Positions 1-8,276 of a stretch of DNA of 64,000 bases are shown piece by piece; within the stretch, counting starts at the first letter, position 1, and the number at the start of each line of letters is the position of its first letter. The DNA is from Pollutimonas sp963706785. GTDB lineage: Bacteria > Pseudomonadota > Gammaproteobacteria > Burkholderiales > Burkholderiaceae_B. Location: contig CAVPNJ010000004.1 of NCBI GenBank assembly GCA_963706785.1, positions 496,001 to 560,000 on the forward strand, in the 5' to 3' direction. The notes under the pieces are model-generated. The model saw nothing but the letters and a program-made list of their open reading frames with translations, was not told where the DNA came from and did no database searches. A program made the position numbers and the translations under genes.

Positions 1-526
1 CGTGGGCCGCCACACAATCAACCGCAGTAGCTGTGGTACTGGCGGCATATTGCGGGTACATCGGAACCACTAGAATGCGCTCGCATCCGGCGCTACGCAA
101 CTTGTCGATAGCGCTGGCTATAGAAGGATTGCCATAGCGCATTCCGAGTTCAACCAAAGCCGGCACACCGCTGGCGGCCAAGCGCTGTTGGACCCCTTGC
201 GCCTGAGCCTGGCTCCAGACCAGGAGGGGCGAACCGTTTTCGAGCCAGATCTCTTTGTAGCGGGGCGCCAGCGCCTGCGGGCGCCTAGTCAAAATGAAGC
301 TTCGTAAAATGATCTGCCATATCCATTGAGGAATCTCTATCACTCGAGGATCGGAAAGAAACTCGCCCAGATAACGGCGTATGGATTTCGCGTCGGGATA
401 ATCCGGTGTACCAAGGTTGATAAGGAGCACTCCGATAGGTCTATCGGCGCGAGGCGGGGGCCGTTCACTAAGGGCGTGAGGGTCCGCGGGCTCGGGCAAG
501 TACCGCGAAGCAAAGATTTGGGTCAT
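1..526 (-). CDS. hemH: Ferrochelatase, N-terminal part (runs off the left edge)
   Basis: Ferrochelatase inserts Fe2+ into protoporphyrin IX in the last step of haem synthesis. The minus-strand frame opens at ATG 526 and stays open to base 1, giving 175 residues of a protein usually near 350-370. Visible family motifs are GVLLINLGTPD at about residues 32-42, YLGEFLSDPRVIEIP, the GSPLL segment, GMRYGNPSI and PMYPQYAASTT close to the cut. The catalytic His and C-terminal half lie outside the window. It is followed (upstream in window coordinates) by hrcA on the same strand, the order known from Bordetella. The start is chosen because the first conserved block begins some 30 residues in; no strong ribosome site is visible. 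Confidence 0.95.
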   Translation of the reverse strand, partial: MTQIFASRYLPEPADPHALSERPPPRADRPIGVLLINLGTPDYPDAKSIRRYLGEFLSDPRVIEIPQWIWQIILRSFILTRRPQALAPRYKEIWLENGSPLLVWSQAQAQGVQQRLAASGVPALVELGMRYGNPSIASAIDKLRSAGCERILVVPMYPQYAASTTATAVDCVAAH

Positions 527-598
527 TTTTTACAGCATCCAGATAGTTCGGTCAAAGGCCTGCCGCGTAACAGCAGGCTGACCGGCGTTAGCCTTTAT

Positions 599-1609
599 TC
601 AGGACTGATTATGGCTAAGGGCGTTTGACAACAGCCTTGCGGTAATGTCGACGATGGGAATGACTCGCTCGTACGACATGCGCGAAGGCCCAATGACGCC
701 GAGCGTTCCAACTACCCGGCCATCTACGCCGTAAGGCGCAGTAATGACTGAAACGTCGTCTACTGGCATTAGCTGGGAATCGCCGCCTATATAGATCTGT
801 ACCCCTTGAGCGCGGCTGGAAACATCCAAAAGCTGCAAAAGGTCAGTTTTCTTCTCGAAAAGCGAAAACATGCGGCGCAGGCGATCCATGTCGGATGCGA
901 TCTCGGAAACATCCAACAATTTGCTTTCGCCCGAGATAACCAGGGAATCATCGGAATCCGCCGTTGCAGTGCCCGCTTCGACGGCGGCCTGCATTAGCCG
1001 GGAGATATCCGCCTGAAGTGAAGACAGTTCGTCAGTGATAGAGAGCCTGACCTGTTCGAACGACATGCCGGCGAAATGCTGGTTGAAAAAATTGCTGGCT
1101 TCCAGGAGCTCTTGATCGAGATAGTCGCGCGATACAAACAGAATTCGGTTCTGCACATCGCCATCAGGAGTGACGATAATCAGCAGGACCCGTTTGTCGG
1201 ATAAGCGAATGAATTCGATTTGACGAAAGACCTGTGCGCGCTTTGGCGCCAGCACTACACCAGCAAACTGCGATAAATTCGACAAAAGTGCGGCGGCTGC
1301 CGTAACCGCCCTGCCCGGTTCGGCAGCGGGGAGCATCTGACGAATATGACTGTAGGGCAGCACCTCGAAACGCTGGACCGCCAGCAAACGATCGACGAAA
1401 AGCCGATAACCCTTGGGCGTTGGAACCCTGCCGGCCGACGTATGCGGACTATGAATAAGCCCGAGGTCTTCGAGATCCGACATGACATTGCGTATGGTTG
1501 CCGGGGAAAGGTCGAACATCTTCGAGAGCGTACGGGACCCTACAGGCTGTCCGTCTGCAATATAGCGTTCTATAAGCGCTTTCAAAAGCGCGTTGGCTCG
1601 GTCATCCAT
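599..1609 (-). CDS. hrcA: Heat-inducible transcription repressor HrcA
   Basis: HrcA represses chaperone genes (groESL, dnaK) by binding the CIRCE inverted repeat; its folding by GroEL makes it a sensor of chaperone capacity. The 336-residue length is normal for the family. Residues 1-75 form the winged-helix DNA-binding domain, with the recognition region TIRNVMSDLEDLGLIHSPHT and the SAGRVPT hinge; the rest is the GAF-like and dimerisation region. It lies between hemH (same strand, 72 bp downstream) and nadK (divergent). I found no CIRCE copy next to the gene, so autoregulation is not evident here; targets would be elsewhere in the genome. Confidence 0.95.
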   Translation of the reverse strand: MDDRANALLKALIERYIADGQPVGSRTLSKMFDLSPATIRNVMSDLEDLGLIHSPHTSAGRVPTPKGYRLFVDRLLAVQRFEVLPYSHIRQMLPAAEPGRAVTAAAALLSNLSQFAGVVLAPKRAQVFRQIEFIRLSDKRVLLIIVTPDGDVQNRILFVSRDYLDQELLEASNFFNQHFAGMSFEQVRLSITDELSSLQADISRLMQAAVEAGTATADSDDSLVISGESKLLDVSEIASDMDRLRRMFSLFEKKTDLLQLLDVSSRAQGVQIYIGGDSQLMPVDDVSVITAPYGVDGRVVGTLGVIGPSRMSYERVIPIVDITARLLSNALSHNQS

Positions 1610-1726
1610 GGCTAAATTCAGGGTAAATTGTAAACAGTGGTTTTTCTACCTACAGTCATAAGGCTGTGGGGACCATATAATCGATTAGTCCTTATTATTT
1701 CATCAAACAACAAGGTATTTACCTTT

Positions 1727-2626
1727 ATGCACTTTAAAACCGTTGCGCTTATCGGCAGGTATCAAGACAGCGGCCTTGATGCGCCTTTACGCAAATTGGC
1801 CAGCACACTACAGGCCGCGGGCTGCAAAGTGTTGATTGAATCCGATACGGCTCAGAATACCGCCATAACAGATTATCCTGTCGCCGATTACCAGGCAATC
1901 GGCAAACAAGCCAATCTTGCGGTTGTCATGGGCGGCGATGGCACCATGCTGGGCGCCGCCCGCCAATTGGCATACAGTGGCGTGCCGCTTATTGGTATTA
2001 ACCACGGCAGACTCGGTTTCATTACCGATATTCCCCTGCATGACGCGAACGATGCCTTGGCCAGCGTGATCCATGGCACTTACGAAAGCGAGGACCGCGT
2101 ATTACTTGAAGGCCGCGTCGTACGTGACGGCGAGATCATGTTCGAGGGCCTCGCCCTTAACGACGTTGTACTGAACCGCGCCGGCCGGGGCGGCATGATA
2201 GAAGTACGCGTCGAATTTGACGGTGCGTTCATGTATACCCAGCGTGCCGACGGCCTAATTGTAGCGACTCCTACGGGTTCGACCGCTTATTCGCTTTCAG
2301 CGAATGGCCCTATCGTACACCCAGAACTCAACGCCATCCTCCTGGTGCCTGTTGCGCCGCAAACTCTTTCAAATCGCCCAATTGTGCTGCCGGATTCCGG
2401 CCTGCTTAGCCTTACCATCAGCGCTTTGGGAAGGGTAGACTCCGGAGCCAGCGTGCATTTCGACATGCAAACATGGTCGGACTGCCAGCCGGGCGACCGC
2501 ATCGATGTACGCCGCGCACAGGATACGGTGCGATTCATACACCCGATTGGCTACAGTTTTTTTTCGACCTTGCGCCGAAAGCTTTATTGGAACCAAATGC
2601 CACAACTCTCGGACGAGGTCGAGTAA
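1727..2626 (+). CDS. nadK: NAD kinase
   Basis: NAD kinase phosphorylates NAD+ to NADP+ in the cytoplasm. The protein is 299 residues from ATG 1727. The frame extends upstream to a GTG at 1637, but family proteins begin close to the VALIGRYQD segment, so the later start is preferred. The catalytic and nucleotide motif GGDGT is at residues 69-73, followed by the GRLGF segment, LNDVVL and the C-terminal TPTGSTAYS loop that binds NAD. It is divergent from hrcA and ends 3 bases before recN, the same nadK-recN pairing as in many betaproteobacteria, so the two are probably cotranscribed. Confidence 0.95.
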   Translation: MHFKTVALIGRYQDSGLDAPLRKLASTLQAAGCKVLIESDTAQNTAITDYPVADYQAIGKQANLAVVMGGDGTMLGAARQLAYSGVPLIGINHGRLGFITDIPLHDANDALASVIHGTYESEDRVLLEGRVVRDGEIMFEGLALNDVVLNRAGRGGMIEVRVEFDGAFMYTQRADGLIVATPTGSTAYSLSANGPIVHPELNAILLVPVAPQTLSNRPIVLPDSGLLSLTISALGRVDSGASVHFDMQTWSDCQPGDRIDVRRAQDTVRFIHPIGYSFFSTLRRKLYWNQMPQLSDEVE

Positions 2627-2629
2627 TAC

Positions 2630-4278
2630 ATGCTGCGTACTCTCCATATACGCGACTTTGTCATCGTCGATCAAGCCGAAATTCAGTTCGAAACCGGCTT
2701 CACGGTTTTTTCTGGCGAAACGGGCGCTGGGAAGTCCATACTTATCGACGCCCTTTCCCTCGCACTAGGCGCGCGGGGCGATGCCAGCGTGCTGCGCGAA
2801 GGCGCGACCCGAACAGATATCTCCGCCGTCTTCGAACCACCTGCATCTTTGCATTCGTGGCTGCGCGACCACGAGTTCGATATCGACGACGACCTCGTAT
2901 TACGGCGAGTCATCGACAATCAGGGTCGCAGCCGGGCTTTCATCAACGGCCTGCCCGTCACACTAGGGCAGTTGCGTGAGCTCGCCGAATACTTGGTTGA
3001 CATTCATGGCCAGCACGCCCATCAAAGCCTGCTCAAGCCTGCCAGCCAGCGCGACTTGCTTGACGCCCAAGGAGGGCAACAGGCTTTGGCTCGGCAGGTG
3101 CAACAAGCTTGGCAACAATGGCAGCAAGCCGAAAAGACACTGATAGCGGTGCAGCAGAATGCGGCCACGCTTCAAGAAGAACGCGAACGCCTGGAATGGC
3201 AGCTATCCGAAGTTGACCGCTTGGCACTGCACGAAGGCGAATGGGATTCCATCACCAACGAACATAATCGATTGGCGCACGCGCAGGCACTGCTTGACGG
3301 GGCCACTCAGGCGCTGGCGGCCTTAGACGATGATGAAGGCTCGGTACAACAGGGGCTGAACGTAGCCTCCCATCAAATTCGCCAACTGCTACGCCACGAT
3401 AGCCAGTTGCAGGGCGTTTACGAATCTATCGAATCGGCCCGCATCGCGACCTCCGAGGCGATATCGGATTTGAACAGCTATCTCGACAGGCTCGAGCTCG
3501 ACCCGACGGCGCTGGCACACGCCGAACAACGAATGTCCGCAATTTTCGACATGGCCCGCAAGTTCAAGATCGAACCTGCAGAGCTTCCCGCATTGCAACA
3601 GTCCTGGCGCGACCAACTGACCCTCAGTCAACATGCAGGCAATATCGAACTGCTGCATCAAAGAAGCTCGGGAAGCCGAAAATGCCTATCGCACCTTGGC
3701 CGACCAACTAAGCGCAGCGCGCAGGCAAACCGGTAAAAAACTTACTAAACAGGTTACCTGAAGCTATGCAGACCCTCGCCATGAAAGGCGGTGCGTTCGA
3801 AGTAAGCCTGAATGCCTGCGAACCATCCGCGCATGGCAATGAAACCGTCGATTTTCTGGTCGCCGGACATGCCGGAACCCGGCCAAAACCTTTGGCCAAA
3901 GTCGCCTCCGGTGGCGAGCTTGCACGCATATCGCTCGCGCTGTCGGTCATAGCCAGCCAGGCCGCACGCGTCCCCACGCTTATCTTCGACGAAGTTGATA
4001 CAGGAGTCGGCGGCGCTGTCGCAGAAGTGGTAGGCCGCCTGCTTCGCGAGCTTGGCGAACGGCACCAGGTACTGTGCGTCACGCATCTTCCGCAGGTCGC
4101 GGCGCGCGGTTCCCAACATTATGAAGTCAAAAAATCAACAGCCGGAAACACCACACTGTCGATGATCGAGCCATTGGACGAACAGGGCCGTATCAACGAG
4201 GTCGCCCGTATGCTGGGCGGCCTTAAAATTACCGACACAACCCGCAAACATGCCAAGGAAATGCTGCTGGCGGGCTAA
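2630..4278 (+). pseudogene. recN: DNA repair ATPase RecN, disrupted by two frameshifts
   Basis: RecN is an SMC-like ATPase that acts at double-strand breaks. Three reading frames are needed to cover it. The first, from ATG 2630, holds the Walker A GETGAGKS (residues 29-36) and the coiled coil up to the HQ at about 3661. The second, about 3663-3758, continues the coiled coil with EAREAENAYRTLADQL. The third, from 3760 on, gives EAMQTLAMKGG, the ABC signature ASGGELARIS and Walker B TLIFDEVDTG to the TAA at 4276-4278. Together they make about 548 residues, the normal full length, so nothing is deleted: each break acts like one extra base. Without frame repair the first product ends at 3736 and lacks Walker B, so it would be inactive. 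Sequencing error is possible. Confidence 0.85.
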
Positions 4279-4286
4279 AAAAGCTT

Positions 4287-4712
4287 CTATTTAGCGTGTT
4301 TAGGAGAACAGTCGGGGCAGATTCCGTACAGCAACATGGTATGGCTTTCCAGTTGAAAGCCCTGATCCTTGGCGACCTTATGCTGACGTTTTTCAATTTC
4401 GGGATCAGTGAATTCCACGACCTTGCCGCAATTCGTGCAAATAAGATGGTCATGATGATCACCATCGTTAAGTTCGAATACGGCTTTCCCGCCGTCGAAT
4501 TGACTGCGCACCAGGATACCTGCCTGCTCGAACTGGGTAAGCACCCGATAAACGGTTGCCAGACCAATATCGACCTCCTCGGCGATTAGGGCACGGTATA
4601 CGTCTTCGGCGCTTTGATGGCGCAAATCGGCCCGTCGGAAAATATCAAGAATCTTGAGGCGCGGAAATGTCGCCTTCAAACCCATAGTCTTTAATTCACT
4701 TTGGTCATTCAT
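4287..4712 (-). CDS. fur: Ferric uptake regulator Fur
   Basis: Fur is the Fe2+-dependent repressor of iron-uptake genes. The 141 residues fit the family exactly. The N-terminal winged helix covers about residues 1-83 (GLKATFPRLKIL, then the TVYRVLTQFEQAGI recognition helix). Metal ligands follow in the HHDH cluster at 86-89, with CxxC pairs at C92/C95 and C132/C135 for structural zinc. It converges on recN with only 8 bases between the stops and is divergent from bamE, an arrangement conserved in betaproteobacteria. I saw no convincing Fur box in the 145-bp fur-bamE gap. Confidence 0.97.
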   Translation of the reverse strand: MNDQSELKTMGLKATFPRLKILDIFRRADLRHQSAEDVYRALIAEEVDIGLATVYRVLTQFEQAGILVRSQFDGGKAVFELNDGDHHDHLICTNCGKVVEFTDPEIEKRQHKVAKDQGFQLESHTMLLYGICPDCSPKHAK

Positions 4713-4857
4713 AGCTAAAATATCTCTGGCGGTGATGATTATGTGGCAGGCTGCAGCATAGTGCCGAACGCCTGACGCAGACTAACGCTAATATGCGTTT
4801 ATTCTTAAACCTTTATGATAACGGTTTTACTCGATCCGAATATAACAGGGGCGCTTC

Positions 4858-5490
4858 GTGCTGACGACTGCAAAACCAGTATTTTCAATGCTTCGCGCCG
4901 GTACGGCTGCAAGTGTACTCGCCGTGGCGCTTTCCGCCTGCGGCACAACCAACTGGGGCTTTCCTTATCGGCCCGATGTACAACAAGGTAACTGGATTAC
5001 CTCCGGACAAGTCGCACAGCTGCAAAAGGGCATGACACGTGAACAGGTTAGATTTATCCTGGGAACGCCAACCCTGCAGGACGTCTTCCGCAGCAATCGC
5101 TGGGACTATCCTTACTATATCAAACCCGGATATGGTGAAGAGCAAGAGCGCAAGTTCACCGTCTGGTTCGAAGGCGATAGCCTGACCGCCTGGGAAGGCG
5201 ACGGACAACCCGACCGACAGCCATTCCAGAAAGCTGATACGGGGGCGAATCAAGACGGCTCTGCCCGGGGCACCGTCACCAGTGAATCGGCGCCTGAAGC
5301 ACAAACTCAAACGCAAATGCCCCCCTCTCCTGTCAATACTGTCGCGCCTACCGAAACGGCTCAACCGCCAGTACAGGGCGAGAGCGCTGCACCACAACAC
5401 AGGAAGCCAATAATCAATGCCAACGAGCAGCGGCGTTCCACCCTTGGCGCGCCGACTCCCGGTCGTAGCGGCGCCGAACCATTGCGCTAG
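4858..5490 (+). CDS. bamE: Outer membrane assembly lipoprotein BamE (SmpA/OmlA)
   Basis: BamE is a lipoprotein subunit of the BAM complex that inserts beta-barrel proteins into the outer membrane. The GTG at 4858 has an AGGGG ribosome site about 6 bases upstream and is preferred; an in-frame ATG lies at 4888. A signal peptide ends in the lipobox LSAC, with the lipidated Cys at residue 28. The BamE fold follows at about 45-120 (QLQKGMTREQVRFILGTP, then WDYPYY). The last 90 residues are a low-complexity Gln/Pro/Thr/Ala tail, making the 210-residue protein much longer than the E. coli version (113); such tails occur in Bordetella relatives. dapB begins 8 bases after the stop. Confidence 0.93.
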   Translation: MLTTAKPVFSMLRAGTAASVLAVALSACGTTNWGFPYRPDVQQGNWITSGQVAQLQKGMTREQVRFILGTPTLQDVFRSNRWDYPYYIKPGYGEEQERKFTVWFEGDSLTAWEGDGQPDRQPFQKADTGANQDGSARGTVTSESAPEAQTQTQMPPSPVNTVAPTETAQPPVQGESAAPQHRKPIINANEQRRSTLGAPTPGRSGAEPLR

Positions 5491-5498
5491 GAGAAACA

Positions 5499-6290
5499 AT
5501 GCGTATTGCTATAGCAGGAGCTGACGGCCGTATGGGGCGCATGCTCATCGAGGCGGTTATGGAAAGTCCTGACCTGAAGCTTACCGTCGCGCTAGATCGC
5601 GCCGGTTCGCCATCGCTGGGTCAAGACGCAGGTACATTCCTGGGACGCGAGACCGGCGTACTTATCACCGACAAGCTCGACGATCTTGCGCAGGCCGATT
5701 GCCTGATCGATTTCACTCGCCCGGAAGGCACGCTGGCGCACCTGCAGGCCTGTGTAACACACGGGGTCAAATGCGTCATTGGCACCACCGGATTCGACGA
5801 TGCCGGCAAGAAGGCGATTCAGGCCGCAAGTCAAAAAATAGCGGTGGTTTTCGCTCCCAACATGAGCGTAGGCGTCAACGCTACGCTAAAACTGCTGGAT
5901 ATGGCGGCCCGCTTGCTGAACAGCGGCTATGACGTCGAGGTCTTCGAAGCCCATCACCGCAACAAGGTCGACGCGCCTTCGGGCACGGCGCTGGCAATGG
6001 GGCAAACGGTAGCTTCGGCATGGGGCAAAAATCTGGATGACATCGCCGACTGGGCCCGTCATGGTGAAACCGGGGCACGCGAAAGCGGCCATATAGGATT
6101 CTCTGTGCTGCGAGGCGGAGATATCGTGGGCGACCACACTGTCTTTTTCTGCGGTACCGGCGAACGAATTGAAATTACTCACCGCTCGAGCAGCCGTGCA
6201 ACCTATGCCCAAGGCAGTCTTCGCGCCGCGCGCTATCTGTCGCGCAAGGAATTTGGCCTGTTCGACATGCAGGATGTATTGGCCAGCTAA
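5499..6290 (+). CDS. dapB: 4-hydroxy-tetrahydrodipicolinate reductase
   Basis: DapB reduces hydroxy-tetrahydrodipicolinate with NAD(P)H on the way to diaminopimelate and lysine. The 263 residues are standard. The dinucleotide-binding motif GADGRMGRM is at residues 7-15, and the catalytic and substrate-binding region EAHHRNKVDAPSGTA is near residue 150. A good ribosome site (AGGAGAAAC) lies before ATG 5499. It follows bamE by 8 bases and is probably cotranscribed; it converges on murB. Confidence 0.97.
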   Translation: MRIAIAGADGRMGRMLIEAVMESPDLKLTVALDRAGSPSLGQDAGTFLGRETGVLITDKLDDLAQADCLIDFTRPEGTLAHLQACVTHGVKCVIGTTGFDDAGKKAIQAASQKIAVVFAPNMSVGVNATLKLLDMAARLLNSGYDVEVFEAHHRNKVDAPSGTALAMGQTVASAWGKNLDDIADWARHGETGARESGHIGFSVLRGGDIVGDHTVFFCGTGERIEITHRSSSRATYAQGSLRAARYLSRKEFGLFDMQDVLAS

Positions 6291-6300
6291 TTTGTTGAAT

Positions 6301-6327
6301 GCCTGCCCGCAAACCCTGCCGGCAGGC
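6301..6327. terminator. Hairpin between convergent dapB and murB
   Basis: GCCTGCC (6301-6307) pairs perfectly with GGCAGGC (6321-6327). It fills the 39-bp gap between two convergent stop codons. There is no clear U tract on either strand, so it may be a weak or shared terminator. Confidence 0.45.
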
Positions 6328-6329
6328 GC

Positions 6330-7367
6330 CTATACCTTGCGGAATCCGTTGGCAACCATAACCGGTTCTTGATCCAGGCTTACTCCAAAACGGTCAGCGA
6401 CATCCACGCGTATGGCGTTGGCCAACGATTCAATATCTTGCGCTGTGGCTCCGCCATGATTGACCAACACTAGTGCCTGGCGCTCGTGCACCCCAACAGG
6501 CCCAAGACGCCGTCCCTTCCATCCAGCATGATCAATCAACCAACCGGCGGCCAATTTATAGTCGCCGCCCGCCTGTCGATAAGCAACTAAACCGGGAAAA
6601 CGGGCTTTGATGTCGCCGAATACATCGGCTGACACCACGGGATTCTTAAAGAAACTACCGGCATTCCCCAGTACAGCGGGATCAGGTAATTTATTGCGTC
6701 TTATCTCGCATACAGCATCGAAGACCTGGCTGGCTGTGACCGACGCGCCAGCCGCCTGAAGGACCGGGTGCTGTTGCAGGTCGGGATAGTCCAATACAGG
6801 CTTCCAGTCTCGCTGTAAGGCAAACCGAACTTTGACGATAAGCCACCTGCCGGGGTCCGCTCGTTTAAAGAAACTATTGCGGTAGGAAAACTGGCAATCG
6901 GCGGCGCTCATTTCCAGCGTTTGTTTCGTAGCCAAATCCCAGGCAACGAGGCTGTGGAATCGCTGATCCAGCTCGACGCCATAAGCGCCAATATTCTGCA
7001 CGGGCGCCGCGCCCACCGTACCGGGGATAAGCGCCAAATTTTCAAGACCGTTCCAGCCATGCGCCAAACAGCTCGCCACGAAATCGTGCCAGACTTCTCC
7101 GGCATAGGCTTCAATGATTACCTCGCGATCGGTTTCACCAATAATAGCGATTCCCCGCGACTCAACCTTGATGACAAGGCAATTAAGTGTTGGGTCCAGC
7201 ACGACATTGCTTCCCCCACCTAATATAAATACAGACGAATAACGGCCCGCTACGTACGATAGCTCCGATAAATCGACATTGGAGTCATACCGCAGGAAGG
7301 AATTTGCGTGCGCGCGCAAGCCCAGCGTATTAAGGGAAGTAAGGTCCTGATGAGTAATCTGCAGCAA
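6330..7367 (-). CDS. murB: UDP-N-acetylenolpyruvoylglucosamine reductase
   Basis: MurB is the FAD enzyme that makes UDP-N-acetylmuramate for peptidoglycan. The 345 residues correspond to type I MurB, as in E. coli. The N-terminal FAD segment includes VFILGGGSNVVL; the flavin loop contains IPGTVGAAPVQNIGAYG; the catalytic Ser is in GNAGSFFKNP. It stands apart from the mur/fts cluster, which is common. Its promoter must lie in the 7368-7654 gap that also serves the tRNA genes on the other strand. Confidence 0.96.
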   Translation of the reverse strand: MLQITHQDLTSLNTLGLRAHANSFLRYDSNVDLSELSYVAGRYSSVFILGGGSNVVLDPTLNCLVIKVESRGIAIIGETDREVIIEAYAGEVWHDFVASCLAHGWNGLENLALIPGTVGAAPVQNIGAYGVELDQRFHSLVAWDLATKQTLEMSAADCQFSYRNSFFKRADPGRWLIVKVRFALQRDWKPVLDYPDLQQHPVLQAAGASVTASQVFDAVCEIRRNKLPDPAVLGNAGSFFKNPVVSADVFGDIKARFPGLVAYRQAGGDYKLAAGWLIDHAGWKGRRLGPVGVHERQALVLVNHGGATAQDIESLANAIRVDVADRFGVSLDQEPVMVANGFRKV

Positions 7368-7392
7368 AATTCAGCCTGAAGTTAATAACGAT

Positions 7393-7423
7393 TTGACAGA
7401 CCCCTAGGTATTTATGCTATTAT
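7393..7423 (+). promoter_or_regulatory. Possible sigma-70 promoter upstream of the tRNA genes
   Basis: A perfect -35 TTGACA (7393-7398) is followed after 19 bases by TATTAT (7418-7423), or after 14 bases by TATGCT. The spacing is not ideal. It points toward the tRNA genes 230 bp away and could start a longer precursor or a small transcript. No reading frame or clear fold follows. Confidence 0.35.
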
Positions 7424-7557
7424 TTTGGTCTTGGCTAAATATTACTAGATTTTTGGCGGTCTTTTTAAGCACTGGCTAGCGCTTAGTTTAAAAGGAATGT
7501 TTTTGCAGGTTACGGGCTTTTAACGCACGCATCTGGCAAATAGCAAATCAGCTTGAT

Positions 7558-7586
7558 TTGCACTGCATCAAAAAACTAGTTATACT
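7558..7586 (+). promoter_or_regulatory. Promoter of the tRNA-Gly/tRNA-Cys genes
   Basis: TTGCAC (7558-7563) and TATACT (7581-7586) are separated by 17 bases, one or two mismatches from consensus each, with a predicted start near 7593, about 62 bases before tRNA-Gly. This is the best promoter match in the gap. Confidence 0.7.
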
Positions 7587-7654
7587 GCGAAGCTTCTTTC
7601 AGCAAGGTTACTAACCAGCCGATACTGAAATGAAATTTTGGCAGCAGTAAAAAT

Positions 7655-7730
7655 GCGGGAATAGCTCAGTTGGTAGAGCGCAACCTTGCCAAGGTTGAGG
7701 TCGCGAGTTCGAGCCTCGTTTCCCGCTCCA
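7655..7730 (+). tRNA. tRNA-Gly (GCC)
   Basis: A 76-base cloverleaf with encoded CCA. The acceptor stem is GCGGGAA/TTCCCGC, the D arm contains AGCTCAGTTGGTAGAGC, the anticodon stem CAACC/GGTTG encloses TTGCCAA with anticodon GCC, and the T arm contains GTTCGAG. It reads GGC and GGT glycine codons. Confidence 0.98.
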
Positions 7731-7736
7731 AATTCG

Positions 7737-7766
7737 AAAAAGGGAAGCCATGGTGCTTCCCTTTTT
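7737..7766 (+). terminator. Intrinsic terminator between the two tRNA genes
   Basis: A perfect 12-bp stem pairs bases 7737-7748 with 7755-7766 around a 6-base loop (CATGGT), and the 3' arm ends in five T. It lies 6 bases after tRNA-Gly and 18 bases before tRNA-Cys. It works equally well on the minus strand. Confidence 0.85.
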
Positions 7767-7784
7767 CATATGAGCTTTATCGGC

Positions 7785-7858
7785 GGCGCAATGGCAGAGT
7801 GGTCATGCAGCGGATTGCAAATCCGTCCACCCCGGTTCGATTCCGAGTTGCGCCTCCA
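7785..7858 (+). tRNA. tRNA-Cys (GCA)
   Basis: A 74-base cloverleaf with encoded CCA. The acceptor stem is GGCGCAA/TTGCGCC with discriminator T, as expected for tRNA-Cys; the anticodon loop TTGCAAA carries GCA; the T arm contains GTTCGATTC. The gene pair Gly-Cys resembles the E. coli glyW-cysT order, but here a terminator lies between them. Confidence 0.97.
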
Positions 7859-8276
7859 TCATCTCTTTCCAGGGCATTTCAAATCCTCGAAGCCCTCTTA
7901 CCATTCCTTTAGCTCGCTCAAAAAGGCCAGTTTCTCCGCCATTTTCATGAAGCGCCAGCGGCTTAAGTGAATTCGCGTGCAAAATCGGATACCCAGCAAG
8001 GCATTCGCCTCATATAATCAGAATCATCATGAAGAGGTCCCTTGTGCTCGGGCGGCCCTGCCAGCCGAAATACCAGACCCGACTTTTTAGCGGCTCGGAC
8101 TTAATGCAATCGTGTCGTGGCCTTCGCGAAGCTACGCGCTGACATTGTCACCGTCAAGTGAATGGAGCGTACGCGCGAAGCGGCAAGCATTTAATTCCGA
8201 CATATGTCGGTAGCGAACCTCCCACTTTCAGGCGACGTTAGCCTTTGCGGATACGAGTGTTTAGGAAGATATCTCT
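7859..8276. other. Non-coding stretch after tRNA-Cys with a 14-bp palindrome
   Basis: No gene is supported here. A 37-codon frame from the ATG at about 8028 has no ribosome site. The clearest element is the perfect palindrome CCGACATATGTCGG at 8197-8210, 66 bp before the next start codon, a size and place that suit a regulator operator. I saw no second copy of the tRNA-Cys 3' end that would mark an integration site. Confidence 0.5.

Noticed and set aside
1610..1726. CIRCE operator (TTAGCACTC-N9-GAGTGCTAA) next to hrcA
   Set aside because: No such inverted repeat is present in the hrcA-nadK gap.
4713..4857. Fur box between fur and bamE
   Set aside because: The best stretch, GTGATGATTATGTGG, matches the Fur consensus at only about 8 of 13 core positions.
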